Source: Adhaeribacter radiodurans | GTDB taxonomy: Bacteria > Bacteroidota > Bacteroidia > Cytophagales > Hymenobacteraceae | Length of the DNA: 64,000 bases | Assembly: GCF_014075995.1 (NCBI RefSeq) | Contig: NZ_CP055153.1 | Coordinates: forward strand, 62,001-126,000 | Direction of reading: 5' to 3' | Shown: one piece after another, positions 17,153-26,851 of the stretch | Position numbering within the stretch: position 1 is the first letter of the stretch | How the letters are laid out: each line of letters starts with the position of its first letter | The notes under the pieces: model-generated | Seen by the model: only the letters and a program-made list of their open reading frames with translations | Told to the model about the DNA's origin: nothing | The model's database searches: none | Program-made: the position numbers and the translations under genes

Positions 17153-17405
17153 AATTCATTTAATTTCGGTGTAGCAATCAGAAAAAAGCTCAACGGGCAG
17201 CGATTCAATTAACCAAAACCAGTAGAGCCTTTGCAATTTTTTAAATTTTTCGCCAAGTACATGAATTTGAGAATCAGTTTCAAATAGAATCGGCGAATAT
17301 TTTACTAGGAGTGAGCCGTGGGCGAAAGTGATTAATTAAAAATACTCCTTATTTAGGGCAGAGAGCCTTTATTTTTAGTATAGCCGGACGTAAGAAACTT
17401 TTTCA

Positions 17406-17466
17406 GTTCATTCAGGAGGAAACACTTTCGCTACGCAGCCAAATAGGTCCTTCTGGATGAACTGGA
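17406..17466. repeat. imperfect inverted repeat, hairpin family copy 2
   Basis: The arms begin CAGTTCATTCAGGAGGAA and end with GGTCCTTCTGGATGAACTG, around a CGCTACGCAGCC centre. It is related to the copy at 6944-6999. It lies in the 403-bp gap 17153-17555, about 90 bp downstream of the AhpD-like gene's stop, so it could also act as that gene's terminator. Nothing else is evident in this gap. Confidence 0.6.
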
Positions 17467-17555
17467 AAATGACAACTAAAATGACAACTGAATAACAAAA
17501 AGATAAATAACAGCAAAATGATAGCGCTATTTTACTTTTTTCTGTTTTTAATTCC

Positions 17556-18095
17556 TTAAACCAACTTTGGAGCGGCCGGGTAATCTACTGGTATTTGGGT
17601 AGCAGCAAATACGTAGTTGGTAAAAATACGAACAGTTACCAGGCCAATCAGTTCAATTAAACCGTCTTCTTTAAAACCGGCGGTGTAAAAGTTATCCACC
17701 AGAGCAGCATCTGGGTGGCCTTTGGATTCGGCAATGGCTTTGGCAAGTTGTACAATAGCGTTTAATTTATCGTCGGTAGCGGATCCGCGCCGGAAATCCA
17801 GAGTTTCCTCCAAGGTAAAGCGGTATTTTAAAGCTGCCTGGGTATGAGCGGCTAAACAGTAATCACAATGGTTTACTTCGGATACTACCAAGGCAATGGC
17901 TTCGCGTTCTTTGGCGCTAAAACTGCCTTTGTTTAAGGTTGCTTCAAAATCCAGAAAGCCTTTTAAAGCGTTACCGGAATAACCAATGGTAGCATATAAA
18001 TTAGGCACTTTACCTAATCTTTTGGTTAGTTGCGCGAATATTTCCTGCGATTCAGGGGCTACCTGTTCGGCGGTGGGAACGTTGATCTTTTTCAT
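17556..18095 (-). CDS. AhpD-like carboxymuconolactone decarboxylase family protein
   Basis: The start is set at the ATG at 18095 (MKKINVPTAEQVAPESQEIF), giving 179 residues. An in-frame ATG at 18218 would add a basic, low-complexity 41-residue stretch that does not belong to the family. The active-site motif EVNHCDYCLAAH provides E73, the C77xxC80 pair and H84, as in AhpD/CMD peroxidases that reduce organic hydroperoxides with a thiol partner. The Crp/Fnr regulator 18501-19082 lies upstream on the same strand after about 400 bp (18096-18500) with no gene or clear signal in it. The role in peroxide defence is inferred from the motif. Confidence 0.88.
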   Translation of the reverse strand: MKKINVPTAEQVAPESQEIFAQLTKRLGKVPNLYATIGYSGNALKGFLDFEATLNKGSFSAKEREAIALVVSEVNHCDYCLAAHTQAALKYRFTLEETLDFRRGSATDDKLNAIVQLAKAIAESKGHPDAALVDNFYTAGFKEDGLIELIGLVTVRIFTNYVFAATQIPVDYPAAPKLV

Positions 18096-18500
18096 GGTTT
18101 TAATTTTAAATATTTTTATTTGAATTCTAGTTTTGGTCTTTGTTTCTGAAAGGGGCCTATCTTCTCTATTTGCAGCAGAAACCTGTGCGTAGGTGGCGGT
18201 TTTTATGAACCAGGTCAAGCTGGTGGGGTTATCTTATAAAGATTTACTATTACTCACCGGGGCTTAAAGGAACAATCAGCGAAAACTTTGGGGGATGGCC
18301 GAGAAAGTTATTGGTCTGCATTACCCGGAATTTGATTAAGTGTTCTTTTACCTTCTTTTATAAATCAAAAGTAAAAGCCTAAGGCAAGTACTAGATTGAA
18401 GGCATTCTTTCTGAATTTACTTAGTTTCAATTAGACCTTTTTAAAGCAAAGATTTACTTTAATGGCCTTTTAATCATCAGAATATTGGTTTCTGCAAAAA

Positions 18501-19082
18501 TTAAATTCTAGCTCGGATGCGGCTCAGCGTTTCCGGCGTAATGCCCAGGTAAGAAGCAATGTACACCAAAGGCACGCGTTGCAAGATAAAGGGTTGCCGT
18601 TGTAACAACTGCTGGTATCGATCTTCGGGGGTATCGAGTAAGAAAGATTCTTCACGGAGGGTTTTGCGGTTAAATAATCCTTCTATCACCAATCTTCCTA
18701 GCTTTTGCCAGTTCGGATAGCGCTCATATAAATCTAGTACGGTGTTCCGGTTAAAAGTTATAAGGGTAGTAGGCTCCATAGCCACAATGTTAAACCGCAC
18801 CGGAGTTTGGGTAATAAAACTCTGGTAGCCACCCGTAGACATGTACTCGAAATTAAAATCATTGGTAATTTCTTTGCCGTCTACGAGGTAGTAATGCCGT
18901 ACATAACCCTTCGCTACGTAAGCGCAATGCTGGCATACGGTTCCTTGCTTTAAAAAATGTTCTTTCCGCTGCAGGTAACGGATTTGCGTTCGTTCCTGAA
19001 AAAATAGCCATTCTTCTTCGGTAAATTTTACCAATCGTGCATAACTCTCCCGCGCTTGCGCAAAAATTTCGTTGTTTGTCAA
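18501..19082 (-). CDS. Crp/Fnr family transcriptional regulator
   Basis: The protein has 193 residues, with a cNMP-binding-like barrel (about 25-120: HFLKQGTVCQHCAYVAKGYV, NDFNFEYMSTGGY) and a C-terminal HTH (LVYIASYLGITPETLSRIRA). The canonical phosphate-binding cassette is absent. A CxxC pair (CQHC, about 49-52) in the barrel could sense redox state, which would suit the AhpD-like gene downstream, but this is inference. It is divergent from the MBL-fold lipoprotein gene at 19215. The 57-132 bp between the two starts must carry both promoters. Confidence 0.87.
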   Translation of the reverse strand: MTNNEIFAQARESYARLVKFTEEEWLFFQERTQIRYLQRKEHFLKQGTVCQHCAYVAKGYVRHYYLVDGKEITNDFNFEYMSTGGYQSFITQTPVRFNIVAMEPTTLITFNRNTVLDLYERYPNWQKLGRLVIEGLFNRKTLREESFLLDTPEDRYQQLLQRQPFILQRVPLVYIASYLGITPETLSRIRARI

Positions 19083-19214
19083 GGATTTAAAAATTTAATA
19101 TAATTTAATTATATACTCATTTATTGATAACGGTAAATCTTGATTTTAATCAAGGTTTCTGGCCAAATGCTTCGCTTACTTTGTCTTGTTAAATTAATTA
19201 ATCCACAAGTATTT

Positions 19215-20213
19215 ATGAGACAAATAGGAAAAATTTTCGGCTGCGTTTTGCTGATAAGTTTGAGCAGTTGTTATTCTCCTCAACCAGTAGCGGGGCCGGA
19301 AGTGCCGGCCATTTTAGCTAACAAGAATTGGGTACACTACGCAAATTTAAAGTTGCACGTGTTTAACACAGGTACTAACCGGGTACCCGATCTGCTGGCA
19401 GGCCCAAACCAACCCTGGCGTCCGGTGCCGGCTTTTGTTATTGAACACCCGCAACGCGGTTTAGTAATTTTTGATTGCGGCTTAGGGCCGGAAATTGCAG
19501 ATAAGCAAGAAGGTGCTTTGCACCCGGTGGTAGGTTTATTATTTAAATCGAGGTCGGCAACGGGTGGTGATTTGGCCAGCCAGATGCGCCATGCTGGTTG
19601 GCACCCAGAAAAAGTAAATACCGTTATTTTGTCGCATTTGCATTTTGATCATACCGGAACTGCACCCGCTTTTACCAATGCTACTTTTGTAACCACCAAA
19701 GGAGTAAAATTGAAAAATACTTCCCGATTCGATGGGCTGGAACCCGCTCATACAGCTTGGATTGCCCCGCAACAGCAACAAGAAATTGATTTTACGAAGG
19801 GAAAACCTTACGCCACTTTTCTCCGCACAATCGACCTTTTTGAAGATGGTAGTATTATTCTGGTAGAGGGCGAAGGCCATTCTGAAGGTGACATGGCAGC
19901 TATTGTGCAGTTACCGCAAGGCCCTGTTTTATTAACCGGCGATGCCGTAGTTCATTTTGATTGGCTTAACTCGCAAGACGTGCAAAAAATAGCGCACCAC
20001 CCGGATAAAGCCGCTGCTATACGTAATCAAGTTCGGGCATTGCAGAAAGCTGAGCCTACCATTGTTGTTATTCCCGGTCATGATCTTGCCAGCGTTCCGG
20101 GTAACCGCACAGGCATAATTTTGCACCAAAAACAATTGTTTCAACCCGAAGCTTGGCTTAATAACCCTACTCTCTCTGCCCAATTGGCTTCAAAAGATTT
20201 GATAGCAAAGTAA
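19215..20213 (+). CDS. MBL-fold metallo-hydrolase lipoprotein (lactonase-like)
   Basis: I start at the ATG at 19215 (MRQIGKIFGCVLLISLSSC), because this gives a lipobox with Cys19. An upstream ATG at 19140 would bury the signal. The mature part of the 332-residue protein holds SHLHFDHTG (H141, H143, D145, H146), GHSEGDM, LTGDAVVHFDW and VIPGHD, the full metallo-beta-lactamase metal set. The order and spacing resemble AHL-lactonase/AttM-like enzymes. The acyl-homoserine-lactone specificity is not proven, so quorum-quenching is only a possibility. It is anchored in the periplasm or outer membrane. The cupin gene follows 156 bp downstream on the same strand. Confidence 0.82.
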   Translation: MRQIGKIFGCVLLISLSSCYSPQPVAGPEVPAILANKNWVHYANLKLHVFNTGTNRVPDLLAGPNQPWRPVPAFVIEHPQRGLVIFDCGLGPEIADKQEGALHPVVGLLFKSRSATGGDLASQMRHAGWHPEKVNTVILSHLHFDHTGTAPAFTNATFVTTKGVKLKNTSRFDGLEPAHTAWIAPQQQQEIDFTKGKPYATFLRTIDLFEDGSIILVEGEGHSEGDMAAIVQLPQGPVLLTGDAVVHFDWLNSQDVQKIAHHPDKAAAIRNQVRALQKAEPTIVVIPGHDLASVPGNRTGIILHQKQLFQPEAWLNNPTLSAQLASKDLIAK

Positions 20214-20369
20214 AATTTACTAAATAGAAGAAAGTATTCCCTCGGGTACAAAGCGCAAATTCCCTGGAGTTATTTACCACCAGAAAACAGGTACTTCTTT
20301 TAAATAAAATTTATCTATAAAGTAATTTATCAGTCTTTATTTACCCCAATTAATTAACCCAATACCAAC

Positions 20370-20921
20370 ATGGCCTATCCAAATAAAACTATTCGTCATC
20401 CAAAAACAGGGCAGGAAATTCAGTTTCTGTTAACTGCCAAAGAAACTAACGGACAACTGCTGCACATGCAAACCACTTACCAGGCACACTCCACAGAACC
20501 TCCGGCTCATTATCACCCTAACCAGGAAGAAGATTTTAGGGTACTGGAAGGAGAAATAAAAGTAAGAATAAACGGCCAAGTTAAACTTTTAAAACAAGGC
20601 GAGGCACTGCATATTCCGCGAAACACCATTCATACTATGTGGAATGCGACGGAACGTCCCGCCGTAGTAGATTGGCAAGTACGCCCGGCCCTTAATACCG
20701 ATCATTTTTTCGAAACCCATATGGGGCTGGCTAATGAAGGCAAAACCAACGAAGCAGGTATACCCAATATCTGGCAAATAGCCTTAATAGCCCGTTATTT
20801 CGCAGATGTTTTTCGGTTAGCAAAACCTTCGTTTATGGTACAGCGCGTGTTATTTGCATTGCTTACGCCCATTGCCTATTTGCTTGGGTACCGGCCTACG
20901 TATAAAAAGTATCTGGATTGA
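20370..20921 (+). CDS. cupin-domain protein with C-terminal hydrophobic segment
   Basis: The protein is 183 residues. A single cupin barrel covers about 10-110, with metal-site motifs PPAHYHPNQEEDFRVLEGEI (His, His, Glu) and HIPRNTIHTMW. After the barrel is a hydrophobic stretch (FMVQRVLFALLTPIAYLLGY) that may be a membrane hairpin. The likely roles are binding or oxidation of a small metabolite. The ATG follows an AT-rich leader. A terminator-like hairpin lies 37 bp past the stop. The link to the upstream MBL-fold gene is positional only. Confidence 0.8.
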   Translation: MAYPNKTIRHPKTGQEIQFLLTAKETNGQLLHMQTTYQAHSTEPPAHYHPNQEEDFRVLEGEIKVRINGQVKLLKQGEALHIPRNTIHTMWNATERPAVVDWQVRPALNTDHFFETHMGLANEGKTNEAGIPNIWQIALIARYFADVFRLAKPSFMVQRVLFALLTPIAYLLGYRPTYKKYLD

Positions 20922-20958
20922 TAGTTTATTCAGATGATTTCGCGAAAATAGCGTTAGG

Positions 20959-20987
20959 AGCCGGGTGTTTGAACCTGGCTTTTGTTT
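20959..20987 (+). terminator. intrinsic terminator after cupin gene
   Basis: The imperfect stem AGCCGGGT...ACCTGGCT is followed by TTTTGTTTT on the plus strand, 37 bp downstream of the cupin stop. Confidence 0.6.
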
Positions 20988-21126
20988 TCATAAAATTTTG
21001 CCTAACAAGTATTTGGGCTGAAAATGAGTAGTACTGCTTAGTAATATGAGTGCTATTTCTTATTTATTTCGGGTAGGAGAGGGAGTAGTTTTGCAGGAAC
21101 TTAGTTAACGAAAAATAAACCCTGCC

Positions 21127-21884
21127 GTGAAAAAATTACTTGTTCTACTTTTGGCCGCCGGATTATTTAGTTATACCAGTTGTACCGAAAAAGATGATCC
21201 CCAACCCCAGTTAAACGATACTTCACAGCCGCAAAAAGGATATGTAATTGGGAAAGCAATAGATACTAAAGGTAAGCCATTAGCTAATGCAGCTATTGTG
21301 GTGAATAATAGCCAGTTTTATAACCATAATATTCTGGGAACCACCGATGCCAACGGCACCTACAAAATAGCTTTAACACCGGGTTCCTGGTACGTGCGGG
21401 GTACAGTGGTAATTCCGTTTGATAGTAAAACGTACATTCTGGATCTACAACCCGAAACCGAAGGTGCTTTTGCCGGAACAGAAGGTGCCATACGCAACCT
21501 GCACTTAAAAATTTCAGGAGCAAAAACACCGGAATTTGGCATGGGCGGTTACTACGGGGCAGCGTAGAAATTTATGCTTCTGGCGGCGAGTTTTTCGATT
21601 CGGATGGGGTAGAATTAACTTTAGAACCGGTTGGTGTTTTACTGGATGGTAGTACCGGTAACAAGATTATTCAAAATCCCGAGGGTAACATTTTGTACGA
21701 TGCTCCTTTAGGTAAATATAAAATCTCGGCCCGATATGTACCAGAAAACCGGCCTTTGCAAATTCGCCTTCGCAATAAAGGACAAAATTTTGCTACCTCG
21801 GTAACTTCCAGTTTTGACCCGGCTTACCCAGGAGCTACCGGCAGCTACAGCCTGGCAGTAGAGGTACAACCAGATTCCTTTTGA
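21127..21884 (+). pseudogene. lipoprotein gene (carboxypeptidase-regulatory-like domain) split by a one-base frameshift
   Basis: The first part (from the GTG at 21127) encodes a lipoprotein signal (LLAAGLFSYTSC) and a carboxypeptidase-regulatory-like fold: GYVIGKAIDTKGKPLANAAI and GTTDANGTYKIALTPGSWYV. It stops at TAG 21565-21567. Coding continues without a break in the -1 frame from GSVEIYASGGEF through LYDAPLGKYKISARYV to the TGA at 21882-21884. The shift point is the GGGG run at 21556-21559. One extra G would restore a continuous product of about 252 residues. Possible causes are a real mutation, a slippery -1 site or a homopolymer read error. The tail has the same beta-sandwich style as the head, so both halves belong to one gene. 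Confidence 0.8.
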
Positions 21885-22012
21885 TTTTTAACATTCTGCA
21901 GTAAGATTGTCTTTTAACTATAAAGTTTTAAAGATAATCTTGCTTTATTTTGCTGCTTAGGCGATTGCTATTTCTGTTTTTTAGCTATCTTGTATACTAC
22001 TAACCCGTATGT

Positions 22013-25000
22013 ATGCAGCCTAAAAAGTGCCGGATGGAAAGTTCGCGGCAGGTAATCCTGATTTTATTATTCTTATTTTTTTTATCCGGTCAGGCGGCCG
22101 GCTTGCCTTTCGGTTATTTTTATACTTCACCTGGTAGCAATTTTCAAGGGCTACCCTTTATTCAGAACTTTAATCCCAAAGAATACCTGCACTTAACGCC
22201 CAGTTTCGAGCATTCTACCATTTTACAGGATAACCGGGGGGTAATGCTGATCGGGAGCCACGGGGGCATATTGCAGTACAATGGTACTACCTGGCAGTTT
22301 ATTCAAATTCCGGGCAGCAACATGGTGTGGGGATTAGGAAAAGATAAGTCGGGACGCATTTACGTAGGCGCTTCGGATAACTTGGGCTATTTAGCGCCCG
22401 ACGTAAATGGTAAAATCCGGTTTGTTTCCTTATTGTCTAAATTACCAAAAAATATGCGGACGTTAGGAGATGTTTGGGATGCTTTGGTTACTCCCGAAGG
22501 GGTTTATTTTAAATCTAACCAGTATCTTTTGCGTTGGCACCAAGGCAAATTTAAAGTATGGCAAGCAGAAACGGCTTTTGGTCTATTACAATGGCTTAAT
22601 AATAAATTACACGTTCAGGTAGCAGATAAAGGCCTTTTTGTGCTGCAAAATAATGCACTCCAGCTTTTTTCCGACGATACCTTTTTTACAGAAGGCCGGC
22701 TTCAGTTTTTGTTGCCGCTAAAAGATAAACGCTGGCTGGTAGCTAACTCAAATAGCGGCCTTGCCTATTTTACTGGGAAAACTATTGTTCCGGTACAAGG
22801 GGCAGCAGCCATTTACTTACGCAATAATGTGCTGTTCCAGGGTAAATTATTGCCGGATAGTAATGTGGCTATTACAACTTTAAAAGGTGGCGTCGTTATT
22901 TTAGATCAGGCCGCAAATATTAAAACTATTGTTAACCAGGAGAGTGGTTTGGTAACCAACACCACGTATAGTTTAGGCACCGACGACCAGGGCGGTTTGT
23001 GGATTAGCCTGGAGAAAGGATTAAGCCGAATAAGGTTAAATTCTCCATTTTCGTACTTTAACGAGCGCGTAGGTTTGCAAAGACAGACCTACGCCGTATG
23101 CGAACACCAGGGGCAGTTATTTGCCGGTACCACGGCGGGCTTATTTCAACTCACCGAAAAATTGCCTTTAAATCCCTCAGCCAGTTTCCGCAACGTGGCC
23201 GGATTTACTTCCAGCATCTGGAGTCTTCAATCAATAGGTATATCTTTGTTGATTGGCAGCGAAGAGGGTTTGTTTGAGTGGCGCAACGGCAAAATTACTG
23301 CCTTACCCATTACCGTTGCACCCTGGGATAATTATTGCCGGGATATTCAACCCAGTAAATACGATTCTACGGTTGTATTTATTGCTTCTAAGAACGTATA
23401 CGCTTTCCGGCGGGTAGGCAATCAATGGAGAAACGAAGGCGCACTACCAGGGTTACCAGATAATATTTCGCAGTTAATTGAGTCGCCTATCGGTGATTTG
23501 TGGCTACCCACCCGTGCAGGCATTACCCGGGTTCAATTTCCGGAAGCAAAACTTAAAAATGGCCAAGCTTTTACTAAAAATACGGTTATTAACCGGTATG
23601 GTCCGGCTCAAGGTGTTCCGGCAGGCATTACCAACCTATATTATGTAGGTCAAGACTTAATTGCCCAGATAGGGGAGGGTAACTACCAATTATTCCGGTT
23701 CCGGGAAGACCGCAATGTGTTTGAGCCCTTAAAAGCTTACGAAACCCAGTTTAACTTACCCCGTCAGCAAGTACAACCAGCCACAGAATATTCCGATGGC
23801 GGGCAAGTGTGGCTATGGACAAAAAAGTACGAAGATCAGCGTTGGCAATTGCAGTTAGCCCGAAAACAACCTAACGGAACTTACACCACCCAATCTTTTG
23901 ATTTTAGTGGCAGCTCGTACCCTTTAAAACAATTTGTTTACCAGCAAGCGGCTAAGGCAGTTTGGTTTAGCGGAGTAGATGGGTTGGTGCGTTTTGAGTG
24001 GCCAGCTGCCGAGGAGAAAAGCCCATCGTTTTTTACCTTGCTCCGCCGCGTTGTTTTACCATCTGGTTCGGTTCTTTACTCCAATAATCAACAACAGGTG
24101 CAATTGCCTTTTCGGGAAAATTCGTTGCATTTGGAGCTGGCAGCACCCAGCTATAATGGCGCCGAAAATAATAAATTTCAATTTTGGTTGGAAGGCTACG
24201 ATAAAAACTGGTCGGCCTGGACCAAAGAATCGGTTAAAGAATATACCCGTTTGCCAGAAGGCACTTATACCTTTCACGCCCGGGCTGTAAACGCGCAAGG
24301 CCACTTAGGTAGACCTGTGTCGTATACTTTTACTATTTTGCCGCCGTGGCCCCGCACCTGGTTTATGTATGGGCTGTATCTGTTGGGTGCGGGTATTTTA
24401 TTTTGGTTGTTGGTGCGGTGGCGTTCGGCGAAATTAAAAGCGGAGAAAGAGCAATTAGAAAAATTAGTAGCCCAGCGTACTCAGGAAGTAGCGCTTAAAA
24501 ACGAACAGCTACGTCAACAGGCCGAGGAACTTGCCGCACAAACCGAAAAGCTCCAGGAACTGGACCAAGTAAAATCCCATTTTTTTGCCAATATTTCGCA
24601 CGAGTTCCGGACGCCGCTCACTCTTATCTTAAATAATGTACTGGATAAACTATCCGGCACAACTTCAAATTCAGAACAAACGCTGGTTCCGGTAAAAGTA
24701 TCGGAGCTGAAAGTAATGTCGCGTAATGCCCGGCGATTGCTGCAACTTATTAATCAATTGTTGGATTTATCTAAAATAGAATCGGGACAATTGCTTTTGG
24801 AACAACAAACCGGGGATTTTAAGCAGCTACTAAAAGTAATATATTCGTCGTTCTCCTCTTTAGCCGATTACCAGCACATAAAGTTCGAACTCCAATTGCC
24901 TGATGAACCATTGGTTTGCCGGTACGACGAAGATAAGGTAGAGAAAATACTGTATAATTTATTATCCAATGCCTTTAAATTTACGCCGAATGGCGGGAAA

Positions 25001-26182
25001 GTATTTTTAAAAACCGAACTTCTTCCGGTTACAAATAGTACAGCGACTTCAGTAATCCAAATTACAGTGCAAGACAGTGGCCCGGGTTTAAATCCGGAGC
25101 AATTAAATAAAGTGTTTGAACGGTTTTACCAGGGTCAGCAATATTACGCCGATGCCCAGGGTACGGGTATTGGGCTGGCGTTAGCTAAAGAACTAACAGA
25201 GCTGCAGCAAGGCCGGATATGGGCCGAAAGTGAACCGGGCAAAGGAGCAGCTTTTATCGTGCAGCTACCGTTTATCTCTACTAATGAAGAAGTCTTATCA
25301 AACAATAAAGGAACCTTACAAAAAGAAGTATTTTCTGATTTATCTGCCCTTCCCGAAAAAATTACTTCCTTGCCAGAAGTTAGCAAATCGCCCGTAACTT
25401 CTAACAGTTCGGAGGAATTGCCACTTATATTGGTAGTGGAAGATAACGATGATTTACGGGCGTATATCTGCGCGCACCTGGAAGGAAGTTACCGGGTAGT
25501 AGAAAGTATTAACGGAGTGCAGGGCTTAACTGTAGCGCAGGAAACTATTCCTGACTTGATTATCACAGACTGGATGATGCCGGAGATGGACGGTATTGCT
25601 TTATGCGGACAGCTGAAAACAGATATGCGCACCAGTCATATCCCGGTAATAATGCTTACAGCTCTGACAACTGCAGCGGCGAAAGTAAAAGGCCTGGAAA
25701 CTGGTGCCGACGATTACCTGACTAAACCGTTTGACTCCAAGGAGCTGGTAGTTCGAATTGCTAATTTAGTTGAAAACCGCCGCAAATTACGCGAGTATTT
25801 TAGCCGGGAAATCCGGCTGGAACCCACTAAAATGGTAGTAAGCTCCGTAGATGAGAAGTTCTTGCAGCAGGTAATGCGAGTAGTAGAAGAACGGCTCAGC
25901 GATTCTGAATTTAGCGTAGATGAGTTTAGCCGCGAAATTGGTTTAAGCCGGGTGCATTTACACCGCAAACTTAAGGCGCTTACCGGCCAATCACCCAGTG
26001 ATTTTATTCGGATGATGCGTTTAAAGCAAGCCGCCCAACTGCTCGAAGCCCGTGCCGGTAACATTGCCGAAATAGCCTACCAGGTTGGTTTTAATAATTT
26101 GTCTTACTTCTCCAAATGCTTTCGGGAGCAGTTTGGCGTTCTCCCAAACGAGTACATCGCTCGCCAACCTGCCAATTCCTAA
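22013..26182 (+). CDS. hybrid two-component system sensor kinase/response regulator (propeller sensor, HTCS type)
   Basis: The protein has 1389 residues. The order is: signal peptide or anchor (about 8-30); periplasmic two-component-regulator propeller repeats (about 60-690, for example DNRGVMLIGSHGGILQYNG and DDQGGLWISLEKGLSRIR); Y_Y_Y domain (about 700-775); TM (about 782-803); coiled coil; HisKA with phosphorylated His in ISHEFRTPLT (about 863); HATPase with N-box YNLLSNAFKFTP and GTGIGLALAKEL; REC with Asp in LIITDWMMPEMDG (about 1185); and AraC HTH (about 1283-1382). All catalytic motifs are intact. HTCS proteins usually sense polysaccharide fragments and activate adjacent loci, but no SusC/SusD pair is in view. 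The ATG at 22034 (MESSRQ) is an alternative start. Confidence 0.93.
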   Translation: MQPKKCRMESSRQVILILLFLFFLSGQAAGLPFGYFYTSPGSNFQGLPFIQNFNPKEYLHLTPSFEHSTILQDNRGVMLIGSHGGILQYNGTTWQFIQIPGSNMVWGLGKDKSGRIYVGASDNLGYLAPDVNGKIRFVSLLSKLPKNMRTLGDVWDALVTPEGVYFKSNQYLLRWHQGKFKVWQAETAFGLLQWLNNKLHVQVADKGLFVLQNNALQLFSDDTFFTEGRLQFLLPLKDKRWLVANSNSGLAYFTGKTIVPVQGAAAIYLRNNVLFQGKLLPDSNVAITTLKGGVVILDQAANIKTIVNQESGLVTNTTYSLGTDDQGGLWISLEKGLSRIRLNSPFSYFNERVGLQRQTYAVCEHQGQLFAGTTAGLFQLTEKLPLNPSASFRNVAGFTSSIWSLQSIGISLLIGSEEGLFEWRNGKITALPITVAPWDNYCRDIQPSKYDSTVVFIASKNVYAFRRVGNQWRNEGALPGLPDNISQLIESPIGDLWLPTRAGITRVQFPEAKLKNGQAFTKNTVINRYGPAQGVPAGITNLYYVGQDLIAQIGEGNYQLFRFREDRNVFEPLKAYETQFNLPRQQVQPATEYSDGGQVWLWTKKYEDQRWQLQLARKQPNGTYTTQSFDFSGSSYPLKQFVYQQAAKAVWFSGVDGLVRFEWPAAEEKSPSFFTLLRRVVLPSGSVLYSNNQQQVQLPFRENSLHLELAAPSYNGAENNKFQFWLEGYDKNWSAWTKESVKEYTRLPEGTYTFHARAVNAQGHLGRPVSYTFTILPPWPRTWFMYGLYLLGAGILFWLLVRWRSAKLKAEKEQLEKLVAQRTQEVALKNEQLRQQAEELAAQTEKLQELDQVKSHFFANISHEFRTPLTLILNNVLDKLSGTTSNSEQTLVPVKVSELKVMSRNARRLLQLINQLLDLSKIESGQLLLEQQTGDFKQLLKVIYSSFSSLADYQHIKFELQLPDEPLVCRYDEDKVEKILYNLLSNAFKFTPNGGKVFLKTELLPVTNSTATSVIQITVQDSGPGLNPEQLNKVFERFYQGQQYYADAQGTGIGLALAKELTELQQGRIWAESEPGKGAAFIVQLPFISTNEEVLSNNKGTLQKEVFSDLSALPEKITSLPEVSKSPVTSNSSEELPLILVVEDNDDLRAYICAHLEGSYRVVESINGVQGLTVAQETIPDLIITDWMMPEMDGIALCGQLKTDMRTSHIPVIMLTALTTAAAKVKGLETGADDYLTKPFDSKELVVRIANLVENRRKLREYFSREIRLEPTKMVVSSVDEKFLQQVMRVVEERLSDSEFSVDEFSREIGLSRVHLHRKLKALTGQSPSDFIRMMRLKQAAQLLEARAGNIAEIAYQVGFNNLSYFSKCFREQFGVLPNEYIARQPANS

Positions 26183-26238
26183 TAAGGTTTTAAAACTAAT
26201 TTGAGATTATAAAAACTTACGGTTATTGGTTTGTCGTT

Positions 26239-26481
26239 GGAGCTGGTTACCCACTTCCTGCTGCGGTGCTAACTAGTTTGAATCGTAATCTACTTGCCTC
26301 ATTTAAAGTCTTTCCCTTCGGGACCTCCCCTAAGAACAGGAAGGAGAGGCAGCTATTACTTTCTCATCCTTCCGCAGGCGGAGTCGAGGAAAGGAAGCTT
26401 AGACCCGCCCGAGAGAGCCAAACGAGGCCTGCCGGCCATGAGGCAAATGGGTAACGGTGCAAACCGCATCAGCACTGCTTA
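26239..26481. repeat. dispersed repeat, mosaic copy C (core inverted)
   Basis: The left end (26239-26280, GGAGCTGGTTACCC...GGTGCTAACTAGTTT) matches the left end of copies A and B in direct orientation. The segment 26370-26447 (GCGGAGTCGAGGAAAGGAAG, GAGAGCCAAACGAGGCCTGC) matches their core in reverse complement. The outer parts GGTTACCCA and TGGGTAAC are themselves inverted. No reading frame is shared with copies A and B. Confidence 0.65.
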
Positions 26482-26563
26482 AAGAAGATTTGAAAGATCT
26501 TCTATGTAATAACTTTATAACTTTCCTTGTAATTACTCACCAGAAAGGCTTCTTATTACCACA

Positions 26564-26663
26564 GGTTACCCCTGTGTTATAAAATGTAACCTGCCTGTTA
26601 AAGCACTTCTAAGCTTTGGAGGAGCTATTTTATTAATGTTACCTGCCTGTTATAAGTTGTAAC
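26564..26663 (+). promoter_or_regulatory. paired GTTAC-N16-GTAAC inverted repeats
   Basis: GGTTAC...GTAACC (26564-26591) and GTTAC...GTAAC (26638-26663) have the same arm sequence and nearly the same spacing. Each is linked to an ACCTGCCTGTTA unit (26589 and 26641). They lie 190-290 bp upstream of the small secreted protein gene and may be binding sites for a dimeric regulator. The rest of 26183-26851 beyond repeat copy C shows nothing else. Confidence 0.4.
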
Positions 26664-26851
26664 TACGCTGTTAGACAAATGGTGGCAGGTAATTGTACTT
26701 TTGCTCAGCACCAGGATATAAAAAAATCTACTCAGAGTAATAGGAATGTAGCGGGCAATAGAAGAAAAATTCTAAAAAGAAAGCCATCCAAATACAACCA
26801 AATAACAACTAAACATTTAAACCTAAACCCAACCACTAAAATTATTGCATT

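Noticed and set aside
26266-26482. Two overlapping 62-codon frames in repeat copy C
   Set aside because: They lie wholly in the mosaic repeat and resemble no protein family; the frames are absent from the other copies.
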